A stretch of 52,771 nt of DNA from Janthinobacterium sp. UMAB-56 (GCF_900095265.1 NZ_LT607654.1:104026-156796), one strand, 5' to 3'; shown: positions 16,578-25,642, counted from the stretch's first letter. Translations and numbers: made by a program. Notes: generated by a model not told the origin, from the letters alone.

Positions 16578-18665
16578 TCAGCTATTGAAGCCCTTGCCTT
16601 CGGCCGCCAGTTTTACCAGCAGCGGCGCCGGCGTCCACGCTTCGCCGTGGCGGCCTTTGGCATAACCGGCTATCGTGTCCAGCACGTTCGGCAAACCAAC
16701 CGTATCGGCGTAGAACATCGGGCCGCCGCGGAACAAGGGGAAACCATAGCCCGTCAAATACACCATGTCGATGTCCGACGCGCGCAAGGCGATCCCCTCT
16801 TCCAGGATGCGCGCGCCTTCATTGACCAGCGCATACACGAGGCGTTCGACGATTTCCTGGTCGCCGATCTTGCGCCGCGCAACGCCTATGTCCTGCGAAT
16901 GCTGCACGATCATTTCGTTAACCTGTTCCGAAGGATAGGCCTTGCGGTCGCCCGCCTTGTAGTCATACCAGCCGGCGCCCGTCTTCTGTCCATAGCGCTT
17001 CAACTCGCACAGCAGGTCGGCCGTCTTCGAATACGTGACGTCCGGTTTTTCCACATAGCGGCGCTTGCGGATGGCCCAGCCGATATCGTTGCCAGCCAGG
17101 TCGCCCATGCGGAAGGGGCCCATGGCGAAGCCGAATTTCTCGACCGCCTTGTCGACTTGCTCCGGCAGACAGCCTTCTTCCAGCAGGAAACCGGCCTGGC
17201 GGCTGTATTGTTCGATCATGCGATTGCCGATAAAACCGTCGCACACGCCCGAGACGACGCCCGTCTTTTTCAGCTTTTTCGACAGCGCCAGCGCCGTGGC
17301 CAGCACCTCTTTGCCCGTAGCCTTGCCACGGACGATTTCCAGCAGCTTCATGACGTTCGCGGGGCTGAAGAAATGCGTGCCGATCACGTCTTGCGGGCGT
17401 TGGGTGAACGCGGCAATCTTGTCCAGGTCCAGCGTGGATGTGTTTGAAGCAAGGATGGCGCCCGGCTTCATGACGGCATCGAGCTGCTTGAAGACGCTTT
17501 CCTTCACGCCCAACTCTTCGAAGACGGCTTCGATGACGATGTCAGCCTGGCCAATGTCCGCATACGCCAAGGTGCCGCTGACCAGGGCGATGCGCTGTTC
17601 GGCCTTCTCCTGCGTCAACTTGCCCTTCTTCACCGTGTTCTCGTAATTCTTGCGGATGGTGGCCAAGCCCTTGTCCAGCGCCTCCTGCTTCGTTTCCAGC
17701 AGGGTCACGGGGATGCCCGCGTTGGCGAAATTCATGGCGATGCCGCCGCCCATGGTGCCAGCGCCCACAATCGCGGCGCTAGCGATGCTGCGCACGGGCG
17801 TGTCGGCGGGCACGTCGGGCACCTTGCTGGCGACCCGCTCGGCAAAGAAGGCATGGCGCAGGGCTTTCGACTCGGGCGACTGCACCAGTTGCATGAACAG
17901 TTCGCGCTCGTACTTCAAGCCATCATCGAATTTCATCGTCACGGCGGCCGCCACGGCATCGACGCATTTCAGCGGTGCGGGGAACGGGCCGGACATGGCT
18001 TTCACGGTATTGCGCGAAAACTGCAAAAAGGCTGCGTGGTTCGGGTAGTCGACCTTGCGCTCGCGCACTTTCGGCAGCGGGCGCACATCGGCCACTTTCG
18101 TGGCGAAGGCCAGGGCGGCGGCCAGCAAATCGGCGCCGGGCGCGATGACTTCATCGAACAGGGCCGTGCCAGCCAGTTTTTCCGACGCCACGGGCGTGCC
18201 CGAGACGATCATATTGAGGGCCATCTCCAGGCCCAGCACGCGCGGCAGTCGCTGCGTGCCGCCCGCGCCCGGCAAGATGCCGAGCTTAACTTCAGGCAAG
18301 GCCATTTGCGCGCCAGGCGCGGCCACGCGGTAGTTGCAGCCCAGCGCCAGCTCAAGGCCGCCGCCCATGCAAACGCTGTGGATGGCCGCCACCACCGGTT
18401 TGGTCGATTGTTCGACCACGTTGATCAGGGTGTGCAGGGTCGGTTCCGTGAGCGCCTTGGGCGAATTGAATTCCTTGATATCGGCGCCGCCCGAAAACGC
18501 CTTGCCGGCGCCGGTGATGACGATGGCTTTGACGGCCTCGTCCGCTAGCGCCTGGCGGATGCCGGCGACGGCGGCCGTGCGCGTTGCCAGGCCCAGGCCA
18601 TTCACGGGCGGGTTACTCAGGGTAATGACGGCAACGGCGCCGTTCACTTGATATTCAGCACTCAT
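16578..18665 (-). CDS. Bifunctional enoyl-CoA hydratase / 3-hydroxyacyl-CoA dehydrogenase (FadB/FadJ type)
   Basis: A 695-residue fusion for two central steps of beta-oxidation. The N-terminal crotonase domain (about 1-190) shows GAGKAFSGGADIKEF near 52 and the oxyanion segment VCMGGGLELALGCNYRVA near 98. The NAD-binding dehydrogenase domain starts near 297 with IVGAGTMGGGIAMNFANAG. THFFSPANVMKLLEIVRG holds the catalytic His. A C-terminal dehydrogenase domain follows. The layout resembles the peroxisomal multifunctional enzyme more than E. coli FadB, which is longer. No partner thiolase gene adjoins; one lies at 10274. A shared regulatory motif lies at 18739. Confidence 0.92.
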   Translation of the reverse strand: MSAEYQVNGAVAVITLSNPPVNGLGLATRTAAVAGIRQALADEAVKAIVITGAGKAFSGGADIKEFNSPKALTEPTLHTLINVVEQSTKPVVAAIHSVCMGGGLELALGCNYRVAAPGAQMALPEVKLGILPGAGGTQRLPRVLGLEMALNMIVSGTPVASEKLAGTALFDEVIAPGADLLAAALAFATKVADVRPLPKVRERKVDYPNHAAFLQFSRNTVKAMSGPFPAPLKCVDAVAAAVTMKFDDGLKYERELFMQLVQSPESKALRHAFFAERVASKVPDVPADTPVRSIASAAIVGAGTMGGGIAMNFANAGIPVTLLETKQEALDKGLATIRKNYENTVKKGKLTQEKAEQRIALVSGTLAYADIGQADIVIEAVFEELGVKESVFKQLDAVMKPGAILASNTSTLDLDKIAAFTQRPQDVIGTHFFSPANVMKLLEIVRGKATGKEVLATALALSKKLKKTGVVSGVCDGFIGNRMIEQYSRQAGFLLEEGCLPEQVDKAVEKFGFAMGPFRMGDLAGNDIGWAIRKRRYVEKPDVTYSKTADLLCELKRYGQKTGAGWYDYKAGDRKAYPSEQVNEMIVQHSQDIGVARRKIGDQEIVERLVYALVNEGARILEEGIALRASDIDMVYLTGYGFPLFRGGPMFYADTVGLPNVLDTIAGYAKGRHGEAWTPAPLLVKLAAEGKGFNS

Positions 18666-18738
18666 GTCTCTTCCTTATTGGTTTTTACTTGGCGATGAGG
18701 TTGTTGCAAGGGATGAAGCTTCACTATACCGCATAAAA

Positions 18739-18750
18739 GAACGCTCGTAT
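18739..18750. promoter_or_regulatory. Putative fatty-acid regulator site upstream of FadB-type gene
   Basis: On the minus strand this reads ATACGAGCGTTC, matching GTACGGTCGTTC before the thiolase gene at nine of twelve positions. It lies 74 bases from the FadB-type start, the same spacing class as the other two sites. Confidence 0.42.
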
Positions 18751-19014
18751 TATTTTTGTCGCGGCGCGCGCGGCGCCGGTGCCGGGCCCCATGGTACAAC
18801 AATGGTCCATCCTTTAGCGCGGCACAGGCGGCGCCGTGCACCAGCAGCTATCAATTCCATATTCAATTTGATAATTAAAACATAACAAGAAAAACATCGT
18901 TTTATTATATGCAAAATGCGCTTCCTTATCCTTGCGCGTGCCAATAACGCCACTTCCAGCATTATTGTTTGACCCCACTTGTTTTTCTCCAGGCGCTGGG
19001 GAATAATAAAATTA

Positions 19015-19028
19015 TTGATTCAAATCAA
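19015..19028. promoter_or_regulatory. Perfect FNR/Anr box upstream of the chemosensory operon
   Basis: TTGAT-TCAA-ATCAA matches the FNR/Anr consensus TTGAT-N4-ATCAA at all ten fixed bases. It lies about 185 bases before the receptor start at 19211. A possible -10 (TAATAT, 19045-19050) begins 16 bases after the box; class II FNR promoters usually have about 22, so the exact promoter is unsure. Oxygen-dependent control of the operon is inferred. Confidence 0.62.
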
Positions 19029-19210
19029 TACTCTGCAATTGATTTAATATTGAGCATCAGCACCGCCGGATATCGACTTGTTTATTTCGCGCAGATTCTC
19101 TCCGATTATCACGCTGCGTCATGGCCGTGTGCTTCAGCAACCGTTTTATATTGTCATTCTCTGTCAGCCTTAGTGCCACTTATTGCTCTTCTCACACCGA
19201 AGGAAATACT

Positions 19211-20908
19211 ATGGACGCAGCCAGCCATGTCAGCCATTCCCAGGATTTGGACTTACAAGCGATAAATACTGCATTGAACCGTGTCCAGGCCGTGATCGAA
19301 TTCGAACTCGATGGCACCATCCTGCATGCAAATGACAATTTTCTGCGCGTCGTCGGGTATACGCTGGCCGAGGTGCAAGGCAAGCACCATGCCATCTTCT
19401 GCGATCCCGACTATGTAAAAACGGCTGAATACAGCGACTTCTGGGCCAGCCTGGGACGGGGCGAGTTCGACCAGGGCGAATACAAGCGCCGCGCCAAGGA
19501 TGGGCGCGAAGTGTGGATCAATGCTTCCTACAACCCCATCCTCGACGCCGATGGCAAGCCCTATAAAGTCATCAAGTTTGCCACCGACATCACGGCCCTG
19601 AAAATACGCAATGCCGAATATGAAGGCAAGGTCAGCGCCATCGGCAAGGCGCAGGCCGTGATCGAATTCGACATGCATGGCAATGTGCTGGACGCGAACG
19701 ACAATTTCCTCGCCGTCATGGACTACGACTTGAGCGATATCAAGGGCGAGCACCATCGCATGTTCTGCGAAGCCGAGTATGCGGGCAGCGCCGAATACAA
19801 GAAATTCTGGCAAAAACTGAACCGCGGTGAATTCGACGCGGGCCGCTACAAGCGCCAGGGCAACCATGGCAAGGTGGTGTGGATACAGGCAACCTACAAC
19901 CCCATCCTCGACCTGAATGGCAAGCCATATAAGGTGGTCAAGTTCGCCATCGACATCAGCGAACAGGTGAACCTGGAAAACAGCATCCAGGCCAAGGCCG
20001 CCAACGACAGCCGCAAGGTCAATGCCCTGCTCGACTCGGTGGCGCGCGCCGCGCAAGGCGACCTGACCTGCAATATTGTGCCCGAGGGCAAGGAGCCGAT
20101 CGACTTGCTGGCGGGCGGCATCAGCAAGATGATCGTCGACTTGCGCGGCGTGATCGGCAACGTGGTGTCGGCCGCCAACGGCTTTGCCGACGCCTCGCAC
20201 GCGATTGCCGAGCGGGCCACGGGCGTGGCCGTGGGCACGCAGGCACTGGGCGCGACGGTGGAAGAAATGAACGCCTCGATCGACGGCCTGACGTTTTCCA
20301 TCAATTCCATCGCGGAAAACACCTCGAATGCCGACTTCCTGGCCAAGGCCACGCAGCTGGAAGCGGAAGCGGGGGCGCGCGCCGTCGCCAAGTCGATCGA
20401 GGCGATGGACCTGATCAACCGCTCGTCGGAAGACATCGGCGAAATCGTCAAGGTCATCAGCGAAATCGCCAACCAGACGAATATGCTGGCCTTCAATGCC
20501 GCCATCGAGGCGGCCCGCGCGGGCGAGCACGGCCTGGGCTTTTCCGTCGTCGCCGACGAGGTGCGCAAGCTGGCCGAGCGCTCCTCGCAAGCCACCAAGG
20601 AAATTTCCAAGCTGATCAACGAGTCCGTCAAGCGCGTCTCGACGGGCAGCGAAATTTCACGCCAGGCCAGCGACGCCTTCGACAAGATCGTCTCGGGCGT
20701 GGCGAAGACCACCCTGGCCATCTCGGATATCTCGAAGGCAGCCAACGAACAGTTGCTGACAGCGCGCGAAGTATCGACGGCGATCCAGTATATCGCCGAG
20801 GAAACGGAAAAGTCAGCCGCCAACTGCGACAGCATCGCCCGCTCCACGGATGGCTTGAACGAGCGCGCGGGCAGCCTGAACCAGACTGTCTCCGGCTTCG
20901 TGGTGTAA
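19211..20908 (+). CDS. Soluble PAS-PAS methyl-accepting chemotaxis receptor (BdlA-like layout)
   Basis: A 565-residue receptor with no membrane span, hence cytoplasmic. Two similar PAS domains with PAC tails occupy about 22-130 and 146-252. Both contain NDNFL near the start and YNPILD..GKPYKV near the end, so they arose by internal duplication. A HAMP-like linker leads to the signalling coiled coil. The conserved hairpin tip (about 418-457) includes [29 protein letters not shown] without membrane anchor is the layout of Pseudomonas BdlA, a biofilm-dispersal sensor, and PAS receptors often sense oxygen or redox. No CheR-tethering pentapeptide ends the protein. ATG 19211 follows AAGGAAATACT. 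It leads the cheR-cheD-cheW operon. Confidence 0.9.
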   Translation: MDAASHVSHSQDLDLQAINTALNRVQAVIEFELDGTILHANDNFLRVVGYTLAEVQGKHHAIFCDPDYVKTAEYSDFWASLGRGEFDQGEYKRRAKDGREVWINASYNPILDADGKPYKVIKFATDITALKIRNAEYEGKVSAIGKAQAVIEFDMHGNVLDANDNFLAVMDYDLSDIKGEHHRMFCEAEYAGSAEYKKFWQKLNRGEFDAGRYKRQGNHGKVVWIQATYNPILDLNGKPYKVVKFAIDISEQVNLENSIQAKAANDSRKVNALLDSVARAAQGDLTCNIVPEGKEPIDLLAGGISKMIVDLRGVIGNVVSAANGFADASHAIAERATGVAVGTQALGATVEEMNASIDGLTFSINSIAENTSNADFLAKATQLEAEAGARAVAKSIEAMDLINRSSEDIGEIVKVISEIANQTNMLAFNAAIEAARAGEHGLGFSVVADEVRKLAERSSQATKEISKLINESVKRVSTGSEISRQASDAFDKIVSGVAKTTLAISDISKAANEQLLTAREVSTAIQYIAEETEKSAANCDSIARSTDGLNERAGSLNQTVSGFVV

Positions 20909-20911
20909 GCC

Positions 20912-21736
20912 ATGCGCCACGCGGCCAGCTTGACGCCCGAGGTGTTGACCAGCCTGATCGCACTGGTGCGCCAGCATACGGGCATCGCCATGACCGCGCG
21001 CAAGAGCGTCTTGCTGGAACGGCGCTTGCAGCCCCGGCTGCAGGCACTGTCCCTGCACAGCTACCAGGCTTACCTGGACCGCGTGGCCAGCGACCGCGAC
21101 GAGGTAGCCCATTTCATCGATCTGGTGACCACCAACGACACCCTGTTCTTCCGCACACCATCGATCTGGGATTACTTCAGCGAGCGCTATCTGCCCGCCT
21201 GGGCACGCGCCCACCCGGACGGCTGCCTGGCCATCTGGTCGGCGGCCGCCGCCAGCGGCGAGGAGCTGTACTCGATCGCCATGCTGTGCGAGCAATTCAA
21301 GCTGCAAACGCCCGCTTTCCGCTACCAGATCCTGGCCAGCGATATTTCGCTGCAGATACTGGGTGCGGCGCGGGCCGGCCAGTATAGCGGGCGCTCCGTC
21401 GAGCGCATCCGCTTGTCGCACCCTGACTTGTTGCGCAAATATTTCACGCCTTCGCCGTATGGCGTCAAGGTCAACGAGGAACTGCGGCAGCACGTCAGCT
21501 TTGCGCAGCATAATTTGCTCGAAGCGCTGCGCCCTGCACGGCAGTTCGACCTGGTCTTCCTGCGCAATGTGCTCATTTATTTCGATGCCGAGCACCAGGA
21601 AACCGTGCTGCGCCAGGCAAGGCTGAGCCTCAAGGACGAGGGCCGCCTGATCCTGGGCGAATCGGAAACCATCGCCCGCCTCGGTACCGGCTATCAATTC
21701 GAGCTTCCCATGATTTATAAGGCAGGCACGGCATGA
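20912..21736 (+). CDS. cheR: CheR-type chemoreceptor glutamate methyltransferase
   Basis: A 274-residue CheR. It methylates receptor glutamates with S-adenosylmethionine, resetting sensitivity. The N-terminal helical domain (about 1-75) includes ARKSVLLERRLQPRL. FIDLVTTNDTLFFR precedes the SAM domain, whose motif I reads IWSAAAASGEELYSIAML. Most CheR proteins have AACSSGEEPYS there, so Cys-Ser is replaced by Ala-Ala. FDLVFLRNVLIYFD near 208 is the family DxxxCRNVLIYF segment, with Leu for Cys. No tetratricopeptide tail is present. It starts three bases after the receptor stop and overlaps cheD by four bases (ATGA). Confidence 0.93.
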   Translation: MRHAASLTPEVLTSLIALVRQHTGIAMTARKSVLLERRLQPRLQALSLHSYQAYLDRVASDRDEVAHFIDLVTTNDTLFFRTPSIWDYFSERYLPAWARAHPDGCLAIWSAAAASGEELYSIAMLCEQFKLQTPAFRYQILASDISLQILGAARAGQYSGRSVERIRLSHPDLLRKYFTPSPYGVKVNEELRQHVSFAQHNLLEALRPARQFDLVFLRNVLIYFDAEHQETVLRQARLSLKDEGRLILGESETIARLGTGYQFELPMIYKAGTA

Positions 21737-22278
21737 GCATCAGCCTACCCAACGAACACGCCGCGCCCCTGCTGCAGGTTGGCATGGGCCAATTGAGCGT
21801 GGGCACGCATGGTGAGCAGCTGCAAGCCTTGCTCGGTTCCTGCATCGGCATCGGTTTCCTCTGGAAGAATGGTCCTTGCTGCGGCCTGGCACATTGTTTG
21901 CTGCCGGAAGCGCCAGGCGCCGTGCAAGCCCTTGGGGCCCCGAATGCACGTTACGTGAGCCAGGCCGTGCCCTCGCTGCTGCGCCTGATGGGCGTGCGCG
22001 AGGCCGATTACCCCGATATCGACGTGGTGCTGGCGGGCGGCGCCAGCATGTTCGGCCCCGCGAATGGCCAGGGCCGCCTGCAGGTGGGCCGGCAAAACGC
22101 GCAGGCGGCGCAGAAATACCTGAACCAGTGCGGCTTGCACGTCAGTTTTTGCGCGCTGGGCGGACACCACGGGCGCCAGTTGCTGATCGACTGCGCCCAG
22201 CATAGCTACGCCGTCACCGATGTGGTGGCGCAACCCGGCTTGATACCACGCAAGGAAGGCGCATATGGATATGCATGA
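21733..22278 (+). CDS. cheD: CheD-type chemoreceptor glutamine deamidase
   Basis: A 181-residue CheD. It deamidates receptor glutamines to glutamates, creating methylation sites. The catalytic Cys37 lies in LLGSCIGIGF and His54 in GLAHCLLPE. The later VVLAGGASMFG and ALGGHHGRQLLIDC segments are also typical. In some bacteria CheD is sequestered by CheC; no cheC is adjacent, but a CheC-like DUF3334 gene lies at 40845. Its ATG overlaps the cheR stop, and its 3' end overlaps the next gene by 14 bases, so all four genes form one tightly coupled operon. Confidence 0.93.
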   Translation: MSISLPNEHAAPLLQVGMGQLSVGTHGEQLQALLGSCIGIGFLWKNGPCCGLAHCLLPEAPGAVQALGAPNARYVSQAVPSLLRLMGVREADYPDIDVVLAGGASMFGPANGQGRLQVGRQNAQAAQKYLNQCGLHVSFCALGGHHGRQLLIDCAQHSYAVTDVVAQPGLIPRKEGAYGYA

Positions 22279-23788
22279 AGGGCGCGAGGGTGAGCGCGAC
22301 GGCGCCACCGAACTGTTCGGTTCATTCCACCTGGGCGAGGATGAATTCGCCCTGCCCGCCAGTTGCATCCGCGAAGTAGTGAACTACCCGGCGAAAGTCA
22401 CTGCCCTGCCCCTGTCGCCCGCGTATCTGGAAGGCATGTTCACCTTGCGCGGCAGTGTCATTCCGGTGGTCAACCTGGGGCGACTGTTCCGCGCCGATGC
22501 GCCGCGCGCCGTGGCCACGGACAAGATCGCCATCCTCGATTTTCAGCAAGTGCTGATCGGCATCGTCTTCCAGGAGACGGGCGACATCCTGCGCGTGCCG
22601 GCCAGCGCGCGCAGCGCCTTGCAGTATGCGGCCGGCGACGCGCAAGCCGTCATCGCCGGCACGATCTTGCTCGATGGCGGCGCGCGCCTGCTGCAAATCC
22701 TCGACCCGCACGTCCTGCTGCGCATCGAAAACGTGCCCCATGTGCTGGCCCTGCAGGCGACGGGCGCCAGGCTCAGTACGGCGCGCTACCATGCGCAAAG
22801 CGAACGCCGCCAGTGCGTCAGCTTCCATGCGGCCGGCGCCACATTTGCCTTCGAAATGCTGGCCATCCAGGAAATCATCAAGGTGCCGGAAATGCACAGC
22901 TCCCTGCTGAATAGCGAACTGTGCCTGGGACGCATGCATTTTCGCGGCAGCCAGGTGGCCGTCGTCGACTTCGGCACCCTGCTGCAGGCGGCCGGATCCG
23001 GCAACGCGGCCAAGGCTGCCACGCTGGACCAGCGCATCATCGTCGTGCGCCTCGATGACACGAGCGTGGGCTTTCTCGTCGATTCCGTCGACAGCATCGT
23101 GCATTTCTTTGGCGATGAAGTGCTGCCGATTCCCTTGCTGAACAAGGCGCGCGCGGCCATGTTTGCCGGCTGCATCACGCAAGCAGGCCTGGGCGATATC
23201 ATTTTTCTGGACCACAAGGGTATCCTGTCGCAGGCCGAGATCGTCGAGATGCGCGATGGCCACGCGCGCCTGTACCCAGCCGTAACGACAACGGCCAGCG
23301 CCGCCACGCACAAGGCGCGGCGCCGCGTCTACATCACGTTCACGGTAGAAACCCGCTTCGCCGTGGAAATCGGACAAGTGCGCGAAATCATCGATTTCAG
23401 CGGCGCCATCACGACGCCGCCTGGCATGCCGGCCTGCATGCGCGGCATGCTCAACCTGCGCCAGCAAATGATCAGCATCATCGACTTGCGCCAGTTGTAT
23501 GCGATGCCGGCCCTGCAGGATGCCGGAGCAGGCAAGATTCTGATCGTGGAACGGGGAGCGGAACGCTATGGTTTCCTCGTCGACCACGTCGACAACATCA
23601 TGACCATTTCCGACAGCCAGCGCTTTGCGGCGCCGCAAATCATCCGCACGGGCGAACATGCGGACTTGCGCAGCGAAATGGATGAGATGATCGATATCGG
23701 CACCGAGGCGCAGCGCCAGACCCTGTCCGTCTTCCAGTGCGATCATCTGCTGGAAAAACTGGGCTCGGCGCTGCCGCAGGCCGCATGA
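22265..23788 (+). CDS. Protein with three tandem CheW domains
   Basis: A 507-residue cytosolic scaffold made of three CheW-like SH3 domains at about 16-155, 182-335 and 352-500. Each has the CheW pattern: an opening strand with FALPAS, FAFEML or FAVEIG, then a V/I-R-E or Q-E helix, then a G-M-x-x-x-R-G/R/Q segment (MFTLRGSVIPVVNLG, MHFRGSQVAVVDFG, MLNLRQQMISIIDLR) and FLVDSVDSIV-like strands. CheW normally has one domain and couples receptors to CheA. Three in one chain could bridge receptor trimers or replace several CheW units. No CheA, CheY or CheB gene accompanies it. The start at 22265 overlaps cheD. Confidence 0.88.
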   Translation: MDMHEGREGERDGATELFGSFHLGEDEFALPASCIREVVNYPAKVTALPLSPAYLEGMFTLRGSVIPVVNLGRLFRADAPRAVATDKIAILDFQQVLIGIVFQETGDILRVPASARSALQYAAGDAQAVIAGTILLDGGARLLQILDPHVLLRIENVPHVLALQATGARLSTARYHAQSERRQCVSFHAAGATFAFEMLAIQEIIKVPEMHSSLLNSELCLGRMHFRGSQVAVVDFGTLLQAAGSGNAAKAATLDQRIIVVRLDDTSVGFLVDSVDSIVHFFGDEVLPIPLLNKARAAMFAGCITQAGLGDIIFLDHKGILSQAEIVEMRDGHARLYPAVTTTASAATHKARRRVYITFTVETRFAVEIGQVREIIDFSGAITTPPGMPACMRGMLNLRQQMISIIDLRQLYAMPALQDAGAGKILIVERGAERYGFLVDHVDNIMTISDSQRFAAPQIIRTGEHADLRSEMDEMIDIGTEAQRQTLSVFQCDHLLEKLGSALPQAA

Positions 23789-23801
23789 GCGCGGCGCTGC
23801 G

Positions 23802-25454
23802 CTACATGCCGGGCAGCTGGTGCCCCTTGAACTGCTCGCGCAGCTTGTTCTTCTGAATCTTGCCCGTCGCGCCCATGGGCAAGGCGTCGACGAACAGCAC
23901 GTCGTCGGGCGTCCACCACTTGGCGATCTTGCCTTCAAAAAATTGCAGCAAGGCGTCGCGCGTGACCGTCATGCCCGGGCGCAGGACCACCACCAGCACG
24001 GGCCGCTCATCCCATTTCGGGTGGAACACGCCAATGCAAGCTGCCTGCAGCACGGCCGGATGGGCCATGGCCAGGTTTTCCAGGTCGATGGTGCCGATCC
24101 ACTCGCCGCCCGACTTGATCACGTCCTTGCTGCGGTCCGTGATCTGCATATAGCCATCCGCATCGATGGTGGCCACGTCGCCCGTGGGGAACCAGCCATC
24201 CTGCAACACATCACCGCCCTCGTTCTTGTAGTACGACGCGATAATCCACGGCCCTTTTACCAGCAAATGGCCGTAGGCCACGCCATCCCACGGCAATTCC
24301 TTGCCATCGTCGTCGACGATCTTCATGTCCACGCCGTAAATCGCATGGCCCTGCTTTTGCAGTATCTTGCGCTGCTCAGCCTTCGGCAAGTCCAGGTGCT
24401 TGGTCTGCAAGCCGCCGGCCGTGCCCAGCGGCGACATTTCCGTCATGCCCCACGCATGGATGACCTCGATGTCGAACTTGTCGATCAGGGTATCCATCAT
24501 GGCCGGCGGGCAAGCTGCGCCGCCGATCACCGTGCGACGGAAAGTGGAAAAGGTCAAGTTATTCTGCAAGGCGTGGTTCAGCAGGCCCAGCCAGACGGTC
24601 GGCACGCCGGCCGAGAATGTCACTTTTTCCGCCTCGAACAGTTCGTACAGTGACTTGCCGTCCAGCGCCGCGCCGGGAAATACCATGCGCGCGCCGGACA
24701 GGGGCACGGAATACGGCAAGCCCCAGGCATTCACGTGGAACATGGGCACGACGGGCAGCACGGTATCGGAAGCGCGCACATTCAGGGCGCTGGGCATGGC
24801 TGAGGCATACGCATGCAGCACGGTCGAGCGGTGCGAATACAGGGCGCCCTTGGGGTTGCCCGTCGTGCCCGACGTGTAGCACAGGGTGGCGGCCGCGTTT
24901 TCATCGAACATGGGCCATGCGTAATCGTCGGAATGCGTGGCGATCAAGTCTTCATAGCACAGCAGGTCGGGGATGGCGCTGTTGGCGGGCATGCGCTCGC
25001 GGTCGCACATCAGCACGAAGTGGCGCACAAAGGTGCAGTCGGCGGCGATTTTTTCCACCACGGGCAGGAAGCTTGAATCAAACAATAAAACCTGGTCTTG
25101 CGCGTGATTGGAGATGTAGGCGATCTGGTCGGGAAACAGGCGCGGATTGATGGTGTGCAACACGGCGCCCGAGCCGGACACGGCATAGTACGCTTCCAGG
25201 TGGCGATAGCCATTCCAGGCCAGCGTGGCGACGCGATCGCCCATGCCGACGCCGAGCCCATGCAAGGCATTCGCCAGCCGGCGCGCGCGCTGGTGGCAAT
25301 CGCGATAAGTGTAGCGGTGCATATCGCCTTCCACCCGCCGCGAAATGATTTCGCTACTTCCGTAATGACGCGCTGCAAACTCGATAATGCTGGAAATCAG
25401 CAGGGGCTGATTCATCATCTGGCCCATCACTGGACTCAAGGGAAATGCCGACAT
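23802..25454 (-). CDS. Acyl-CoA ligase, medium-chain or methylthiopropionyl type
   Basis: A 550-residue ANL-superfamily enzyme that activates a carboxylic acid through an acyl-AMP to acyl-CoA. ATP motif A4/A5 is CYTSGTTGNPKGALYSH (near 190). HAWGMTEMSPLG, GWFPTGDVATIDADGY and SKDVIKSGGEW follow in order. The C-terminal Lys is in GATGKIQKNKLRE near 533. I remember this subfamily annotated as DmdB-like 3-(methylthio)propionyl-CoA ligase or long-chain ligase; substrate length cannot be read. AGGAGACACG precedes the ATG. Motif GTACGGTCGTGC lies 60 bases upstream, linking it to thiolase and FadB-type genes. It converges with the CheW gene, 13 bases apart. Confidence 0.9.
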   Translation of the reverse strand: MSAFPLSPVMGQMMNQPLLISSIIEFAARHYGSSEIISRRVEGDMHRYTYRDCHQRARRLANALHGLGVGMGDRVATLAWNGYRHLEAYYAVSGSGAVLHTINPRLFPDQIAYISNHAQDQVLLFDSSFLPVVEKIAADCTFVRHFVLMCDRERMPANSAIPDLLCYEDLIATHSDDYAWPMFDENAAATLCYTSGTTGNPKGALYSHRSTVLHAYASAMPSALNVRASDTVLPVVPMFHVNAWGLPYSVPLSGARMVFPGAALDGKSLYELFEAEKVTFSAGVPTVWLGLLNHALQNNLTFSTFRRTVIGGAACPPAMMDTLIDKFDIEVIHAWGMTEMSPLGTAGGLQTKHLDLPKAEQRKILQKQGHAIYGVDMKIVDDDGKELPWDGVAYGHLLVKGPWIIASYYKNEGGDVLQDGWFPTGDVATIDADGYMQITDRSKDVIKSGGEWIGTIDLENLAMAHPAVLQAACIGVFHPKWDERPVLVVVLRPGMTVTRDALLQFFEGKIAKWWTPDDVLFVDALPMGATGKIQKNKLREQFKGHQLPGM

Positions 25455-25513
25455 CGTGTCTCCTGGCGTGGATACTTGGTTATTGTTGAAATCTACAGAC
25501 TTTCCTTAGTTTC

Positions 25514-25525
25514 GTACGGTCGTGC
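25514..25525. promoter_or_regulatory. Putative fatty-acid regulator site upstream of acyl-CoA ligase
   Basis: GTACGGTCGTGC differs from the thiolase site at 11522 by one base, and the match continues as CGxAAA beyond the core. It is 60 bases from the ligase start. See the sites at 11522 and 18739. Confidence 0.5.
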
Positions 25526-25636
25526 GGAAACCGTCAACGCATTTCGATATTGCAATGCAGCATGGAATTTTTGATTCCGTTTTGTGCCGTGCAGCGACCC
25601 GCCGCTGCGCCCGCCGCACGCCTAGTCGCTGTGCGG

Positions 25637-25642
25637 TAAAAT
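25637..25642 (+). promoter_or_regulatory. Possible -10 box for selO
   Basis: TAAAAT in the setting GGTAAAATCG, which recurs before uppP and mntP. It lies 47 bases before the TTG start. No good -35 is seen. Confidence 0.4.

Larger units (their letters stand above)
18666..19210. other. 545-base intergenic region, divergent control region
   Basis: No credible gene is seen here. The stretch from about 18855 to 19060 is visibly AT-rich against its surroundings. It serves the FadB-type gene leftward (motif at 18739) and the chemosensory operon rightward. Near the right end lie two overlapping inverted repeats: AATAATAAAATTATT at 19002-19016 and ATTGATTCAAATCAAT at 19014-19029. The second contains a perfect FNR-type box. 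TAATAT at 19045 is a possible -10. GCCGGATA at 19065 faintly resembles a sigma-28 -10, too weak to call. Confidence 0.6.

Noticed and set aside
16557..18548. Open frames on the plus strand across the FadB-type gene
   Set aside because: Antisense to a fully conserved two-domain enzyme; low-complexity Arg/His-rich translations.
19045..19072. Sigma-28 promoter (TAAT...GCCGGATA) before the chemosensory operon
   Set aside because: The -35 part is poor and the spacing is off by one; the resemblance is weak, though flagellar control would fit the genes.
22322..23938. Long open frame on the minus strand (538 codons) over the CheW gene
   Set aside because: Its translation is His/Gln/Arg-rich without any domain. 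It is the antisense shadow of a well-defined CheW protein in GC-rich DNA.
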